64,000 nucleotides of DNA from Polyodon spathula (GCF_017654505.1 NC_054558.1:14623628-14687627), one strand, 5' to 3'. Positions 1 through 13,051 are shown, counted from the stretch's first letter. Numbers and translations: made by a program. Notes: generated by a model not told the origin, from the letters alone.

Positions 1-719
1 CGTTACATGAAGGGTAAATCCAGACATTCTGTTACCACAAGCAGAAAACAAGATGTTAGCTAGACATCCATTTGGAATAGAAGTGCAAGGGAAAGGACAC
101 TCAATATAGTCACCAAGTGTGCAACTAAAAGTCTCAGAGATATAAGCAAAGTATTTTGCTTTGGCAACTACAGCAACATGACTGTGGATGCTGAATAACT
201 CTAGAATCTAAACTTTGCAAACTCTGCCCAATGACATAATTTTGCTGCCAGTTCTTTATTTTCTATAGAGCTGCCAGAACACGTTGTCAAAGTTTCCTCT
301 GCCAGCTTTTCATGAATCACAGAGTTGGTCTGAATCTAATTAAATGTACCTCTCCACACAGAGACAAATACACACACACACACACGCCCCAACAAATACC
401 TTTAAAATGCCTGTGGTTTGCCATTAAAATGTGAAACTTGCATTTTACTTTACTAAAAGGTATTTGAAAATCTTTGAACCATCTGGGTGAAAGGTTTTTT
501 ACCACTGAGATCTATATACCTAAATCTTTATTTTAGTTTGGCTTGGTAACAATTTTCTCTGCATGGCATATGTATTTAATTGACATGCAAAATCATTACA
601 GTTATCTTGTTCACCGTGTAGAATGTGGCAGACGGAAATGTGTGTCAGTTAAATAGTTACATGAAATGCTTTACATTTTAATAATACTTAACATGTCTGT
701 AACAGTATTTATTTTAGAA
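1..719. other. Non-coding flank, no gene seen
   Basis: AT-rich single-copy-looking sequence. The open frames here are short and have no recognisable domain. A short CA run lies at about 370-385. I see no exon with convincing splice sites. Confidence 0.5.
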
Positions 720-1800
720 CTCTCTTTCCCCCTCCACCCCTGTACTGTGTTTTGTGTTTGATTATTTATTATTTATATATAAATGACGGCAAAGCGCCAT
801 GTGTTTTTGTTATTGTTTTTGTATTGTTTTTGCAGCGTGGATGGGAAGCCCATCATTGGGAACCAAAAGTACAGGAAGAGAGCATGTGGTTCCAGGGGGA
901 ACCGAATGGAGTACACAGGAAGTTGGCCAAACCGGGATGGTAAACAACATAGTTTGGAACTTTAAAGGGAATACAGAAGGATAAAGACACGACAGCCCAA
1001 TGGAAGGAAGGACTGGTCAGAAACTGCTAACAAAGCTAAGTATTCATTCTTGAATTCTACTGCCGCTTTTTGGATTAAAAGAGGCCTGTTAATATTATTA
1101 CGCACAGGATCATGTGCCGTTTCACAAATGCTTCAAAAGTAAAGACACTTGACAGAAATATTGAAATTACCACTATTAAATGGTGGTTTATGACTTCCTT
1201 TTAAGGTATCCGCTCTGTGATGAGTCAAAGGGATTTCGGTCTGTGATTCAGCCTCCCGACAGTAGATGGCATCAAACCAACTCGGGACTTCCCTTACCAA
1301 GATCTCGTGACCATGGCAAGTCATCTTTTTGAGGGGCGGCACCTTGGTGAGGGGCGGAAGTACGAGTATCTAAATTCCAGCCACTGGAGTCAAGTGAAGG
1401 ATAAGGACACTTGTCAGTTGGGGATTGGTGTTCCACTGACTACAGAGGCGGGACATTACATAGTAAAGGGAACATACTACTGTGTTCGGGGTTGGTCCGA
1501 AAGTAAAATAGGCGGAGTAACAGGTGGAGGGAGAGACTAGTTTGGTGCAGCGGGATTTTTTTAAAAACACTAACATTTCTTTTGTCTTTTTTTTGTTTAT
1601 GTATGGTTCGCCACGAAGACAATTAAAGACGAATTCTCACGGTCTGTTTTGGATTTCACCCCTGCACTCCTTCCCTCACACCATTTTGTTTTCTTTTGTT
1701 ATTTAATTATTTTGTTGTGTATAGATAATAACAATAAATTATTTTATTTCTGTACACATAAATTACTGTCTGGACATTCCATTTAATACATTCTCGCCTC
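720..1800 (+). mobile_element. Possible LTR-derived repeat (unclassified)
   Basis: The segment has T-rich stretches, a polyadenylation-like AATAAA near 1733 and no coding potential, followed by a short open frame at about 1812-2100 with no known domain. The layout (regulatory-looking block, poly(A) signal, then a short reading frame) resembles an LTR and the start of an internal region. I could not find a second LTR, a primer-binding site or a target duplication, so this is a weak guess. A repeat library search would settle it. Confidence 0.25.
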
Positions 1801-2038
1801 ACACCCTCCATGACAGATGCTCCAGAAGAGGAATGGACGGACAGCCAGCTCCCTGTACACACCCGAGATGCGAGGTCCTACCCTACCTAAGTACCAGTGG
1901 CTGGGTCGGAAGACCGAACCAGAGTAGGGAGGGCCGAGATCTGGGTGCACATGGTGAATGACCAGGAACACAGAGGGAGTGTGGAGATCAAGTGTTGTTT
2001 GTTTTTCCGTAGCAGGATCATGGTCAGGGGTGGTGGTG

Positions 2039-2077
2039 GGGGGGCTAAAGCCACCCCTAAGTTTACCTTAGCCCCCC
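2039..2077. repeat. GC-rich hairpin
   Basis: A 10-base arm GGGGGGCTAA (2039-2048) is followed after 19 bases by its exact reverse complement TTAGCCCCCC (2068-2077). It is flanked by a GGT-rich stretch. It resembles the palindrome at 4707-4729 in being G-run/C-run and containing GGCTTAG/CTAA-like cores. Both lie on either side of a hAT relic. Confidence 0.5.
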
Positions 2078-2109
2078 TTGTAGCCACGCCAATGAAAAAT
2101 TAAAAAGGG

Positions 2110-3467
2110 ACAGCTCCAATTTCTGAATTATAAACGTGACTTAAAGTTGTGTAAGACTTTTCCGGAGACTTAGTGGGTTTCAACAATCGAAATCCATTCC
2201 AGATATTGTCTTCAATCAGATGACTTTAATTAGGGACCAACAATACAGTACAAGCATTCAACGTGAACTTACGGGCTGGGGGTTGCTGTGTGAGCACCAA
2301 CAGCAAGCTACTCGCTTTCGTGCTGAAGGGGGAACTGTGTTGCTACTAAACTTTCCCTCTAGGAAATGCTAGCTCAAAAACTTGTGTTGATTCCATTTCG
2401 GTACACTCAAAAGTTCCTATTAGTTTCTATTTAAAAAACACATTTAGCAACTCTTAATGGTTTACTTTAAACATTATATTTAGTTTAACCTTCAGTTGTT
2501 AACAATCAATGCTATTTAAAGTTTCTAATTATTTCAACTTCTACCCCTTGCTTAAACGTTTAAATATACCCTATAAATGTTCCAGTTGTTTGTCCACTTC
2601 ATGACTGCTTATTGTACTACAGTGTAACGGGCAGTGTAGTGTGACACACTGCCATCACAGATCCTGCCCTGTGTCAGTGAAATGAGATCTCAAATCACGA
2701 CTGCAACCGAGCTCAGATATTGCATTGTGGTTTACCCTCCATTCACACGGGGGCATCGAATGCCCAATTGATTTTTATGCTGCATTGTATTTTTCGGCAT
2801 GTGTAGATAATGGCGAATACCAATGAAGTTTGGAGATTTTTTATGATGTCTATGTCACTTGTACTTAAGGTTTTATTTCAAAATGGTATCAATGTGTGAC
2901 ATAAATGGGCAGTAAAAGTGATATGACAGAGACAGTTCAAAAGGCGACAAGCTTTTCAATACAGGAGAAAAAAGATGCCCAATCAATGTATTTGCCTTAC
3001 AACATTTCCCCTGCGCAGTGAAACGTCAAGGTTTGTAAACAACCTGCAACCTCATTGTTAACAAAACGTTTTTCAGATGTATTCTCCCATAACTAAAACA
3101 TGTAATCAAATATATAGAAAACTAGATTTCTGCTAGTTCTCTAAAGAAATTGGCCGGTTTTGTAGCTCTATTTCTTCTTTGCAAAGGTCTGGTTGGTCTC
3201 TACGAAATCCAAAATAACCTTTGGGCAAAGGGTTATAAGACAACTATAAAAAACATACACTTACCTGGAATGGACAGTATATAGTATGATGGAACCCAGA
3301 CATTAATTTAAAGATATCTGGAAATGATTTAAAGATATCTCTAAATATGAGGATATCTTAAATTGCAATTTGAGATATCTCTAAATGATCACTTGGTTTG
3401 CCATATATACATGGACACATTTGCAGACTGGATCATTTGCTTTGTTGATCTGAAGCTGATGTTGTTT
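2110..3467. other. Non-coding stretch
   Basis: No gene is visible. The sequence is AT-rich, with several short repeats of the motif gatatct around 3310-3385. It could be the non-coding part of the hAT-like element whose relic follows. Confidence 0.4.
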
Positions 3468-3734
3468 TTAACAGTAGTCTTGATAGTCAGAATTACATTC
3501 AGAATGTCTGTAGACAGTTGATTTCTTTGTGTGAGAAAAAATGTGTTCTAATTCTGCAGTACTGTGAGACAAAGCCAACATAGTAATGACAAACTTGGCA
3601 AGTGTAGGAAAACGTGGCTTTCCGCTAGGTGTAGACAAGGGTGCAATGGTGTGCCAGAATTCATCAGCTGCCAGATCCCATCTAAAATCTATCAAGCCAG
3701 TCACTTGGTACGACATTTCTAGGCTAGCCAACAT
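3468..3734 (-). pseudogene. hAT-family transposase C-terminal relic
   Basis: An open frame of 88 residues on the minus strand contains FWHTIAPLSTPSGKPRFPTL, then a stretch reading LALSHSTAELEHIFSHTKK. This follows the C-terminal dimerisation region of hAT transposases and hAT-derived proteins (FW..., then P.L...., then L.HS.AE.E..FS..K). In functional family members the second motif is usually HSNADVER or HSSAEAER followed by FS. No zinc finger or catalytic DDE segment is visible upstream, so this is a fragment. Assignment comes from the motif pattern only. Confidence 0.6.
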
Positions 3735-4706
3735 ATTTCCAAGAACAATCTGTGGGAAATGTATTGAAAGCTGGACGATGTCTCCCGAGCTCGCTGTGCT
3801 TTGGCTATTTAGTTGAAGAATGTGTATACTAATTTCAGCATAGTATTGCTAATTGGCATTCTTCTTTTGATACTTTTCACTGCCTTCACATAAGGTGTAG
3901 GTATGTGTTATTCAAGCTGATTGGGGTGGAAAGCTGCTAAACCAGCCAAGCATGTTTCATCGAATGACATGCAACTAAATCCTGTATTTTGAACCGTGGT
4001 GATGCTGCAACAGGACCATCATAGCCTTGTATACATGTGTATCTATTTTCATTTTCATCAGAATATTAAAATACGTTTTCATATTTAGAAGGCTGATGCG
4101 GTTTTCTGCCTTCCTTGCAGACACTTTTTCAGAAGTCAAAAGATGCCGCTTTCTGAAAATGGAGTGAATGACTGGAAAAATCTAAAGAAAAAACTTCAGA
4201 AACATTTGTAATCTGGCACCACAAACAGTGCTCTGAAAGGTGGCATTTGTTCAAATGGTCGAAGGAAGTATGTTCTGATTGTAGTGTCACATGCAGTTAC
4301 AAGTTCTCACAAAACGGTGGTGCGTTAAAACAGACAGTATGCTACGAACATATTTTGCCACAAGTTCTGTAAAATCAGATTCAGATCAAGCTGTTTGTAT
4401 ATATAACAGCAATTAGAATAAATGTTAAAATTGTGAATGTTCCATGGGATGGGATGTTCCAGGCAAGGGAATGAGCGAAAAGGAGTCAGAGTTTTCGTCG
4501 GCTGCCTCCTGCAGTGGTATGGGGGGCTCAGATCGGCAAGAAGAATTGACGTTAAACCAGCCAAGCATTGTCTCCTCCAATGACATTGAAAATGCAACTA
4601 AATCCTTTTGCAGGAAAAAAAAAAACACACAAAAAAAAAACAACTTCTCACAAATGTTTTTTGTGTTGGTCAGAACAATTTCTTGTGAGGGTTTGGGCAA
4701 TTTATT

Positions 4707-4729
4707 TTGGGGAGGCTTAGCCTCCCCAA
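4707..4729. repeat. Perfect 11-base palindrome
   Basis: TTGGGGAGGCT, one central T, then AGCCTCCCCAA. It lies about 1 kb from the hAT relic and could be subterminal DNA of that element. A partly duplicated segment (taaaccagccaagcat followed by similar text) occurs at about 3940-3990 and 4552-4610. Confidence 0.5.
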
Positions 4730-7550
4730 GCCTCTTATACACGTCTCCCAGGAGCAAGGTGTATTGTTTTAACTTATATAGAACTGGCTTACTAAGTGCT
4801 ATCCAAGTTTTAAACTGTTTCGTCCTGGTATCTAATCACTTCCTGCAGTCATGTGACCTGATTGCAGCTTGGTCATTGGAGTGTAACTGTAATACAGCAC
4901 AGGAAGTGATTTAGTTCCAGGAAGTTCCAGGATTTTTTTAAAACATCATTAATATTCCATAATTTAATATTTGAGAACCAGTGATGATTCTGCTTGTATT
5001 ATGAGGGAAGACGTTGGATTGTAGAAGCTTGGTCAGCACTCCTGATCCATGTGGATGACTTGATTCTTGCAAACGTAATGGATCTCCTCCTAGTGGTTAA
5101 TGAGTTAATAATACTGACGTCAGCATGAGACACACACATGCCTCTTGACGAGGGAGTTTGCTCTTTAGTTCATTGGTGGTAAGATGTTGGTTTGCGTCCA
5201 GCCCTTGCCTCCCCATTCATTTTCAAACAGTGTGTCACACCAGCTGGTCTAACCATGGGAATTCCCTTTTTGAAAGCCTGCCGTATTGTTGAACTAAATT
5301 TAAAACAGAGACTCCTAGTCGACACATTTGTCATTGAATTTATTACATTTGTTCTACTATTTCTAAATTTAGCACTAGTGAGAGTTTAATGATTCTTAGT
5401 GATAGTAAATAGCAGTGCCAATGCCAGTCACACCTACACAGGTGTTTCAGTGCCAGCTATGTTCACAACAGCAGTGTGTTTGCGACTGGATGCAGATTTG
5501 GAACATGCTGCGCATTTACACACAGCAAGGGTGGGAAGCAGGATGGAATCACATTCAAATGTTGTATCTTAACAAACATAGGGCCATGTCAACTCAGTAA
5601 GTACCTTTAACATAATGACTCATATATTCATGTAGGCAACTGTACAGAGACCAGACTAGATTCAAAATGAATAAGAACAAAACCTTTGCCCTTGTTTTTT
5701 AAAACTTTTGTTCCGCGCAGCCACACTAGTCTCTGATACGCTGACCACCTGAGCTTGAGTTCAGTGTATTACAGCAGTGTTTCCATAGTGATGTTATAAT
5801 CAGCCTACAAAGCTGGGATTCCTGATTTTAGGTTATGACCTGTATAACCCCAGGGACTACTTATTTTTGGTTCTCTTAAACCTCTATTCAGTTGCAGTAG
5901 AGGTACAGTGTACCCTACATGTGTGCTGTCATTTGATTGCACTTGATTGAATTTTTTTTCTATATTATGCACATTCTTCAGATCACTTCTTTTAAGGTTC
6001 AAACAGTACACATTACTGGGATCATACCAATTTCTAAAAGTTTACCCCAGTAAATGTGCATTTTATTTTTGCAGTTTTCCCCTGCTTTTGCCCTAGCTGT
6101 ACTATTCATTTTCCCTAGCTTTTTTTTTTTTTTTTTTAAATATGCTTTAACAAGAATAGAACTGTGTAATAAAGAAAATTAAAAAATCATTTATGAGCAA
6201 GTTTTTCACTATTTACCTGTCCTTAGCTGACACCATTGAAGCCTGCATGTGAGTCCTGCGGTAGAGACCCTCGCCTCAGTCACCCCCTGAACCTGTCGCA
6301 GGCTCCCAAGTATTGTGGTTCTGGCATGAGTGTGACGCAGTTAAAGCCTCCTACTTCATCTGCCACAATCCCATATTACTGAAGAGGATGAAAAAAACAG
6401 GTCAATTTATTATAGGTGGACTTCATTGTTTTCAAATAAAAAGACAGCTTTTTTTTTTCTTGTTTGGAATGTTTTCAAAGATTTTGTTTAAATGCTTTAA
6501 GTAAAGAATACGTTTAGCCAATATGACTATTAATGGCAAGTAAATTCAATATAAAAACCATATTACTGCCCTTGTAAATATTACTGGTTAATGTAAACTT
6601 ATTTTCAAGTCAAGTGAAGTGGTGTTTGGTATCCATTAGGAACGGTTAATTAACTTGATTAAAAACACATTTTTGTTTTGTGCTAGTGGAGTCTTGCAGT
6701 CATGGGAGGGAAGGGTCACGTCCTGGATGTGCCAAGATGTCGTTCTTTGTTGGAGATACCACAGGGCGCATTGCATTGACTCTGGCACTCCTGCTGGTTA
6801 GGCAGTCAACACCCACCACGATACAGCGGGCCCTGCTGGCACGATGCCTGCTGAGCTCAGGGTTGACAGGCAATTGGCTTGGTTGTGGGATCAGAGGAAC
6901 TTCAGCTCTCCTGAGCCGAGTGGGGAATTGTTGCCGTGAGGGAACGTAGCTAGACCATCTAAATTGGAGAAATAATTAGACACTAAATTTAAATTAGGTC
7001 AGCCTACCAAGATTGCTGGATTAGTGGCATCTTGCTAATTATTTTAAATAAACATGCACACTCACCCAACATTTCAAATTGATACAATATCTCCCTTTTA
7101 TCACTGGAAGAAAAAGAGTCATTTCAATTTATCTGAACAGGAGAGTGGCAAAGTACAGCTGCTGTATACAGCCCCAAATATATTGAGGCACATATTGAAC
7201 AGAATACGATATGAAACTACAATATTATCCTTAATTAGCAATGGATTTGTAATGAATCAGCATCTCGGCCCATTGAATTAAACATGAAGTAAAAATGCAC
7301 TAGCCATCTTTACGAGCAAATGATATTCTGATTTGCTCATCAGAGATGTTTCAGAGTAAATCAAACAATGTACTAAACAATGATAAGTGGGGCAGTGATC
7401 CTACCACCGAACTTAATTAAATGGTAGGAAGATGGGTTTGAATGTTCTGATGAATATCATCTTAAAAAACACCTTCATTTGGCCAGCATCAGTACAGAAA
7501 ATGTGTGCCATTCTGGAGCCCTGGCACATATGGTAATCCCCCTGTGTGAT
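4730..7550. other. Non-coding region with dispersed-repeat fragments
   Basis: No exon can be supported. The stretch 5079-5200 is related to 12345-12480 (listed separately). The GC-richer block 6680-6960 looks like a dispersed repeat fragment rather than an exon: its 89-residue open frame has no recognisable domain. Confidence 0.4.
5079..5205 (+). repeat. Possible tRNA-derived SINE fragment, copy a
   Basis: Shares ordered matches with 12345-12480: gatctcct, gagttaataa, gacatcagcat-like text, then gctctttagtt and a terminal ggtttgcgtccag. The last motif resembles a degenerate pol III B box, and the ctctttagttcattgg stretch resembles an A box. This is similarity by eye only. Confidence 0.35.
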
Positions 7551-7689
7551 AGCCACCTCGATGTGTAATCCACAGGCACAGCATGGGCAGTGCAGAGAAG
7601 GGTGCTTCAATGAGGTACCTTAATGCACAGAAGGAAGGGCTTACTGGGATAAAATTAAAGATTTAAGACATACTGTACCTTTACCCACT
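7551..7689 (+). repeat. Left arm of near-perfect inverted repeat
   Basis: Matches the reverse complement of 8934-9067 almost base for base over about 135 bases, with a few substitutions and a short indel near 7650-7670. The two arms enclose about 1.24 kb containing a possibly conserved block and the CA/TA microsatellites. No transposon coding sequence lies between them. Confidence 0.85.
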
Positions 7690-8071
7690 CCACCTTGGGA
7701 TTCCTCAGAAAGCACATTTATGCTCAGAGCTCTGCTTTTCTCATTAGGATAATTGGAATTCTCTGAAAGTAGCCAGCGAAGGAGAGCTGGAGCAGCATGC
7801 TGGCTGTTGAGTAATCTTTTAATTGTGTTGCGAGGAGGCAGGCAAGCAGGCAGACGGACCGTAATCAAATCCACAAATATTCTATTAGACAGCTCCCCGA
7901 GAGGGACGCGGCTGCAGCAGGGAGCCGGGGAGGCGCAGATCTGATCACTCAAATTCATTCACCGCCCTGTGATGGATAGGGTGTTAGAGGGGTTAGAAAA
8001 GCAGGGACCCTGTTCATCTTTCACTCCAATCAGCACAGGCCTCTGTTGAAATACACACTGGTACACACACA

Positions 8072-8074
<3 letters not shown>

Positions 8075-8151
<77 letters not shown>
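8075..8151. repeat. (TA)n followed by (GA)n microsatellite
   Basis: Pure TA dinucleotides run from about 8075 to 8131 and switch to GA to about 8151. Open frames through here are artefacts of the repeat. Confidence 0.95.
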
Positions 8152-8185
8152 TACACAGTGATATATTAATCAGGTTAATAATCAT

Positions 8186-8420
8186 ACACACACAGATACT
8201 GATAGGCAGTGGTAATGAGGCACACACATTTTGACACACACACAAACTCACACTGAAACAAACTGATACTGTACACACATGCTTTCATACACGCACTGAA
8301 TGATACATGCAAATACAGTGACATACACATGGATACACTCATAGTGAAACACACACACAGACACTCAAACACTTAAACATTTACACACACAAGACCTGAA
8401 ACAGACACACACACCCATAG
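8186..8420. repeat. Degenerate CA-rich tract
   Basis: Interrupted (CA)n with repeated words such as acacacac, gatact and cacacatg. It is low-complexity DNA continuing from the TA/GA microsatellite, and no coding signal is seen. Confidence 0.85.
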
Positions 8421-8933
8421 GCACCTATCACAGTGACAGGCTCATGTGACTGTTCTGCAGTAAGGAAGCACTGATGAAGTAATAGAGGCTGGTGTTGTGG
8501 GCTGTCTTGCTTAGTGTTTAAATTAGCTGTGTGCTTTTCAAAGTGCTGGGGTGTTCATTTTATCATCACTTTTACAGACACAGAGGCAAAATAAATTACT
8601 ATCAGTAGGTGGCACTGTGGCTCTACTCACTAACACTACAAAGACTAATGTTCTCGTTACTCCAGTAACTGCAGGACAACGGTCACCCCTGCAAGTGTCT
8701 GCTTGAGCCCACTGGCACCTAGCATCATGAGGAGACACAGTCCTGGACGGTTTTGCCTCCCAAATCAGTGTGATGCTCTCTGTGGAATCCCCATCGAAGA
8801 CCAGCCACGACCTTTCAGTTGAAGCAGACACAAAAGATCCCTGATCCAGGGAACAGGACACTGGGTCAGTCTGCTTCTACCTATAGACCAGGATGGTCAA
8901 CAAGGCTGCAAAGGACATGCTGTCTGAGGAATG

Positions 8934-9067
8934 AGTGGGTAAAGGTACAGTATGTCTTTTTAGTTCTATTCCAGTAAGCCCTTCCTTCTGTGCATTAAGG
9001 TACCTCATTGAAGCACCCTTCTCTGCACTGCCCATGCTGTGCCTGTGGATTACACATCGAGGTGGCT
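8934..9067 (-). repeat. Right arm of near-perfect inverted repeat
   Basis: Reverse complement of 7551-7689. The arms are similar enough to suggest a recent inverted duplication or an unclassified palindromic element. Confidence 0.85.
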
Positions 9068-12000
9068 AACACTGGAGCTGCTCAAAATTCTGTCTGCAAA
9101 AACACAGAAGAACAGCACCCTATAGATAGGCAGAGCTGATTACTAGGATTGCCAGGTGGTTTGAGTTTTGTTTTGAAGCCTACATGTTTGGACGTTCTTT
9201 GTCAAAAAGCTAAAGGAACGTTTAGAGGATGCAAAAACTCAGTCAGACACCAGAATGGAAGTGTTAAGTGATACCGAATCGGTCTATAACAGACTAGAAA
9301 ATGTCAAGTCTACATCCAAAATGTATTGTTGAAGACTTTCTCTATTGCAGCACCTTTTGTCTGACCCATTCCATACAATCGCACAAGTGCCTTCTACCTC
9401 CTGTCCTGAGTTTATCAGTTAAAGTCCTCTGTTGTCAAGCTGGTCTCTAAAGTCCTGGTCTCTACGCTGTCCTTGAAATAGTGGCAAGATTAGGATTTTA
9501 CAGGCTTCAGTCAAGTCTCCCCTAACCCTTCTTTGTTCTGGGCTAAATAGATTCAGTTCCCTCAATGTATCTTTATGAAGCCCTTAGTTTCTGAGAGCAG
9601 AGTGCCTGTGTGCAATGTTTCATCAGTAAGCAGTGGTTTCAGAACAGGTGACATTAACTAGTGTCTCTTTCAGCCATGCTTTATTTGCTGTTCAATTATT
9701 AGTAATAGCAGGACTGCTATTGAAAACAATGAGACAGCAGTCTGGGTGTTGTCTAATATATTTCTATCAATGGGAAGAGTGGCTGCAGAGCAAAGTGAGT
9801 GAATTTGGAAGTTGAATGATTTCATTTATTTATTTTTTTGCTCACTCTCCCAAGGAGTGCGTGTCTTTGTATGGAAATGGCCATAAACAAAGAGTTAGTT
9901 ATTGTTGTGTTTGGTGTGACTGCTCGAGCCAAAAACATTTTCTTGCCTCTTGTCCAAGAAGTGCATTATACAACCTCTTTGGACTAGGCAGTTTTGCCTC
10001 CAACAGGACCAGGCTGCGGTCAGCAATAACTCTGCAAAGCCAAGTCTCCCTTCTGGTAGGCCTGTTCTAGTTCTACGCCCTCCATTTGGTATTTAAAACC
10101 CACATTGTTGTGACCAGCATGTAACACTTTACATTCAGCAACTTTCATTTGCCACATTTCTGTATGTGGTCTACATATAGTAAGACTTCCATAACAGGAG
10201 AGTGTTCTCTTGCATGAATGTATGAGACTGCTTGCTGGCCAATTATGTTGCTATCCCTGAAAAGATCCCTGTCTCTATTGTCAAGTATGTTTACTGTCCA
10301 GGAATTGCACAGAAACTCCTGATTTATTACATATTTTGGTATTCCTGAAAAGATAAGCCTCCCCAACTTCAAAAAAAATATTTTAATATGCAAACTGTCC
10401 CACAAGTGCAGTGGTAAATATCATCCATATTCAATGAATGCAGAAAGGCTGGATAGGGTTTCATCTTCATTTTATCACCAAAACGCGTTTCCATATCTGT
10501 GAATGCCTAGAATGGTAACAGACTGGAATTTTAGAGTTGCAAAGTTTGAAGGTATTCCAAATGTTAAACATTTAACCTTTGTCAAAGTCAAGATACACGT
10601 GGCAGCTGTCCTGTTTATAGAGTAAGGCTAGTTGTTCAAGTCTTTTCCATATACCCATGTAGTCTCCTCCTCTAATGTTGTCAATGGAATGCAAAAGTAA
10701 CATCCCCTCTAATGAAGGGGCTTCTCATTGTGGCTTGTTTTATTGGTTACAAATGTTTAAACTCGTTTAATCCTTCAGGAAATGCGATGAAATGTCCCTG
10801 GCACAGTCTTGCTTGTTAGGCTGTCTGACAGTGGTGCTCAGCCCAGGATTGAGATGCCTAATTGCAGACAGCGACACTATACCTTCTGAGAGTACAAAAC
10901 CTACACCTAACTCTTAAGAGAAAAAAAAAAAGAACATAACATTGGCCTGTAGTTGTGTTGTGAATGTACTCCACTGATTGTTCCTGTCCCTGGCTAACTC
11001 ATTTTATTTGCGGCATAATATGCTGTTGCATCTCATTAGATCTCTTCGGTACAATAAAGTCTACATTGCCACCTAGTGGTAACATTTAAAATCTGATATA
11101 CTGTGCCGTGCACTTCAAACGAAATAAAGTAAAAACAAATCAAGTGTTTATACAGATGTTTCTCCGTTAAAGTTTTATGTATTCTCACCTATAATAAATA
11201 GAAATATTTATGTATAATATAGAACTGTAACAATCCTTACCTGTGATTAAGATAATAAGCATTGTGGCTGGATATTTTGACTTCATAGTAGACAAAGTGA
11301 AAATAAATTCTGCAAAACAAGATTGCTTTAAATAAATAAAAAGCCTTACATAGATTTAACCAAGGAGAGGCGATAGGCAGTTTGTTGCAATAGCCATCCA
11401 CAGAGTCGTATAAAACCATAATCTATTATATAAATAAATACATGCTATTTTAGGGATCCCTGTGCAGCCAGACCTACCCTTGCAAGACACCTTGGAAACA
11501 GCTCCCGCCATTACAAGCTAAATGCTGGAGTGTCAGAACATTGCAATACTCCAATATTGAATGAATTTTCATTTCTCTATCAGAATAAACCTGGCAATAT
11601 GTGAGCCTGCAGAACCCTAGTGGCCAGCTCCTTTTAGTACTTTCTAATTTCAAAGGGATCATAGTCTGTGGTCATCTTTCAGCACATAAACAGACAGGTG
11701 AACAGATTGGTCACAGCGAGCCCAGTTGTTTCAGCACCATTCACATTATTATTTAATCTCTCTAATAAGCAGTGTAGCACTTTATTGAACTCTCATAATC
11801 TCATAGTTAAAGAAACCACACTTTGTGGAAACATGGCCACCACTATTGTATTCATGCAGCAGATAGTTCCTATTAGAATAAAACCACAAGGCCAAGTTTG
11901 CTCCAACTGTGTCTTGTTTATATATTCAATTTTTTACAGGCCCAGCCCTGTTCAGGAAATGATGCATATTCCCTCAGTAAATACCCTGGTCTATCAGTAT

Positions 12001-12344
12001 GCCAATTGCTGTATTAATTCCTTTCTTAGCATTCTGAAGGCATATTCATCAGGCACACAGCAATCTAAACCACTGTATTTACTACTATGTTACACATTGA
12101 GATTTTCTACTTTTATATTGAAGACCCAGCTTACCATTTTATCTGCCCACTATTTGTAGGCAGGGGATAGGAAGGAGTTTACCCATTTCTGCAGCTAGAT
12201 GCAACCCTTACTAACCGATCTTCAAAGCAGTGGTTCTGGGTGGGTCAGTAGTAGCACATCAACATTTTAAAATGTTGAAAATCTTGTTTAACTCATACCT
12301 GTCGCCTTAGTTTCTTTCTCCGAGTTCACTCCCTGTGTTGCAGA
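9068..12344. other. Non-coding region, no gene seen
   Basis: The longest open frame (11668-12159, 163 codons) has no recognisable domain, biased composition or plausible splice context and looks like chance. At about 9525-9575 the text ctaaatagattcagttccct resembles 3' sequence of old vertebrate retroelements, but I cannot classify it. Confidence 0.4.
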
Positions 12345-12482
12345 TAATAGATCTCCTAGCAGCAGATGAGTTAATAACATTGACATCAGCATAACCCATG
12401 TGCTGATCTCTCTACTGCAGAGCTTGCTCTTTAGTTGAATGGTCAGTTTATAAACCGTGTGGTTTGTGGTTCACGTCCAGAC
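12345..12482 (+). repeat. Possible tRNA-derived SINE fragment, copy b
   Basis: Partner of 5079-5205. It ends in ggttcacgtccag (12468-12480), close to a pol III B box (GGTTCGANTCC), with ctctttagttgaatgg upstream in the place of an A box. Confidence 0.4.
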
Positions 12483-12877
12483 CGACTGAGATGCTATTAC
12501 TGCAGCTCCCAATGTTTGAAGGAAAAAAGCCTTATTTAAGATTTAAAATGAAAAGCAAATTGAACCAAGTCCTCTATATCCACAATAAACTACACTGGAC
12601 TAAAATTAAAATGTACAAATGGGGATGCCTTAATGTAACTCACAAAACACACAAGCATGGGTTTCTCCTATACAGATCTGAGAACACTACAGAGTCTGTG
12701 TTACTAGGCGCTCAAAGACACACAGACAGCCCTACTCTTAAAAGCAAGGCTTAAGAAACAGGCACCACCATGCACAGAAAGGACTGTTCTTACACGGTAA
12801 GGGTACAATTACTGAGACCAAGAGGGTCATTGCAATGGGGCTTCCACATAGGTAGGGTCCTTTCCTCCAACCCACCA

Positions 12878-13051
12878 GTCTCCAACCCTGGTCCTGGAGA
12901 GCTACTGTGGCTGCTGGTTCATTACAACTAATCTGTTGCTTAATTGAACCAATTAGTCAAGATCAGCAGGTGTTCCAGATCTTTAGCCACTGATGTAAAG
13001 ACACCTATAAAACCCACTGGATAGGGGCTCTCCAAGACCAGGGTTGGAGAC
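12878..13051. mobile_element. MITE-like palindromic element
   Basis: Starts with gtctccaaccctggtcctgg and ends with the inverted counterpart (13027-13051, reading ccagggttggagac at its end). The terminal inverted repeats are about 25 bases with one or two mismatches, and the 174-base element has no coding capacity. Such short palindromic elements with a loose CCAGGGTTGGAGA end are common in fish genomes. No target-site duplication was clear. Confidence 0.7.

Noticed and set aside
4444..4914. 156-codon plus-strand frame
   Set aside because: Contains an A-run encoded KKKNTQKKN stretch and a palindrome, with no domain. It probably belongs to the degenerate hAT region.
8595..8625. CTCF-like motif (taggtggcactgtgg) and similar words near 11071 and 22345
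   Set aside because: Short matches of this kind occur by chance and in old repeats, and nothing else here supports an insulator.
11668..12159. 163-codon open frame on the plus strand
   Set aside because: No recognisable domain, no splice context, and the composition of AT-rich intergenic DNA. Length alone is not enough in this background.
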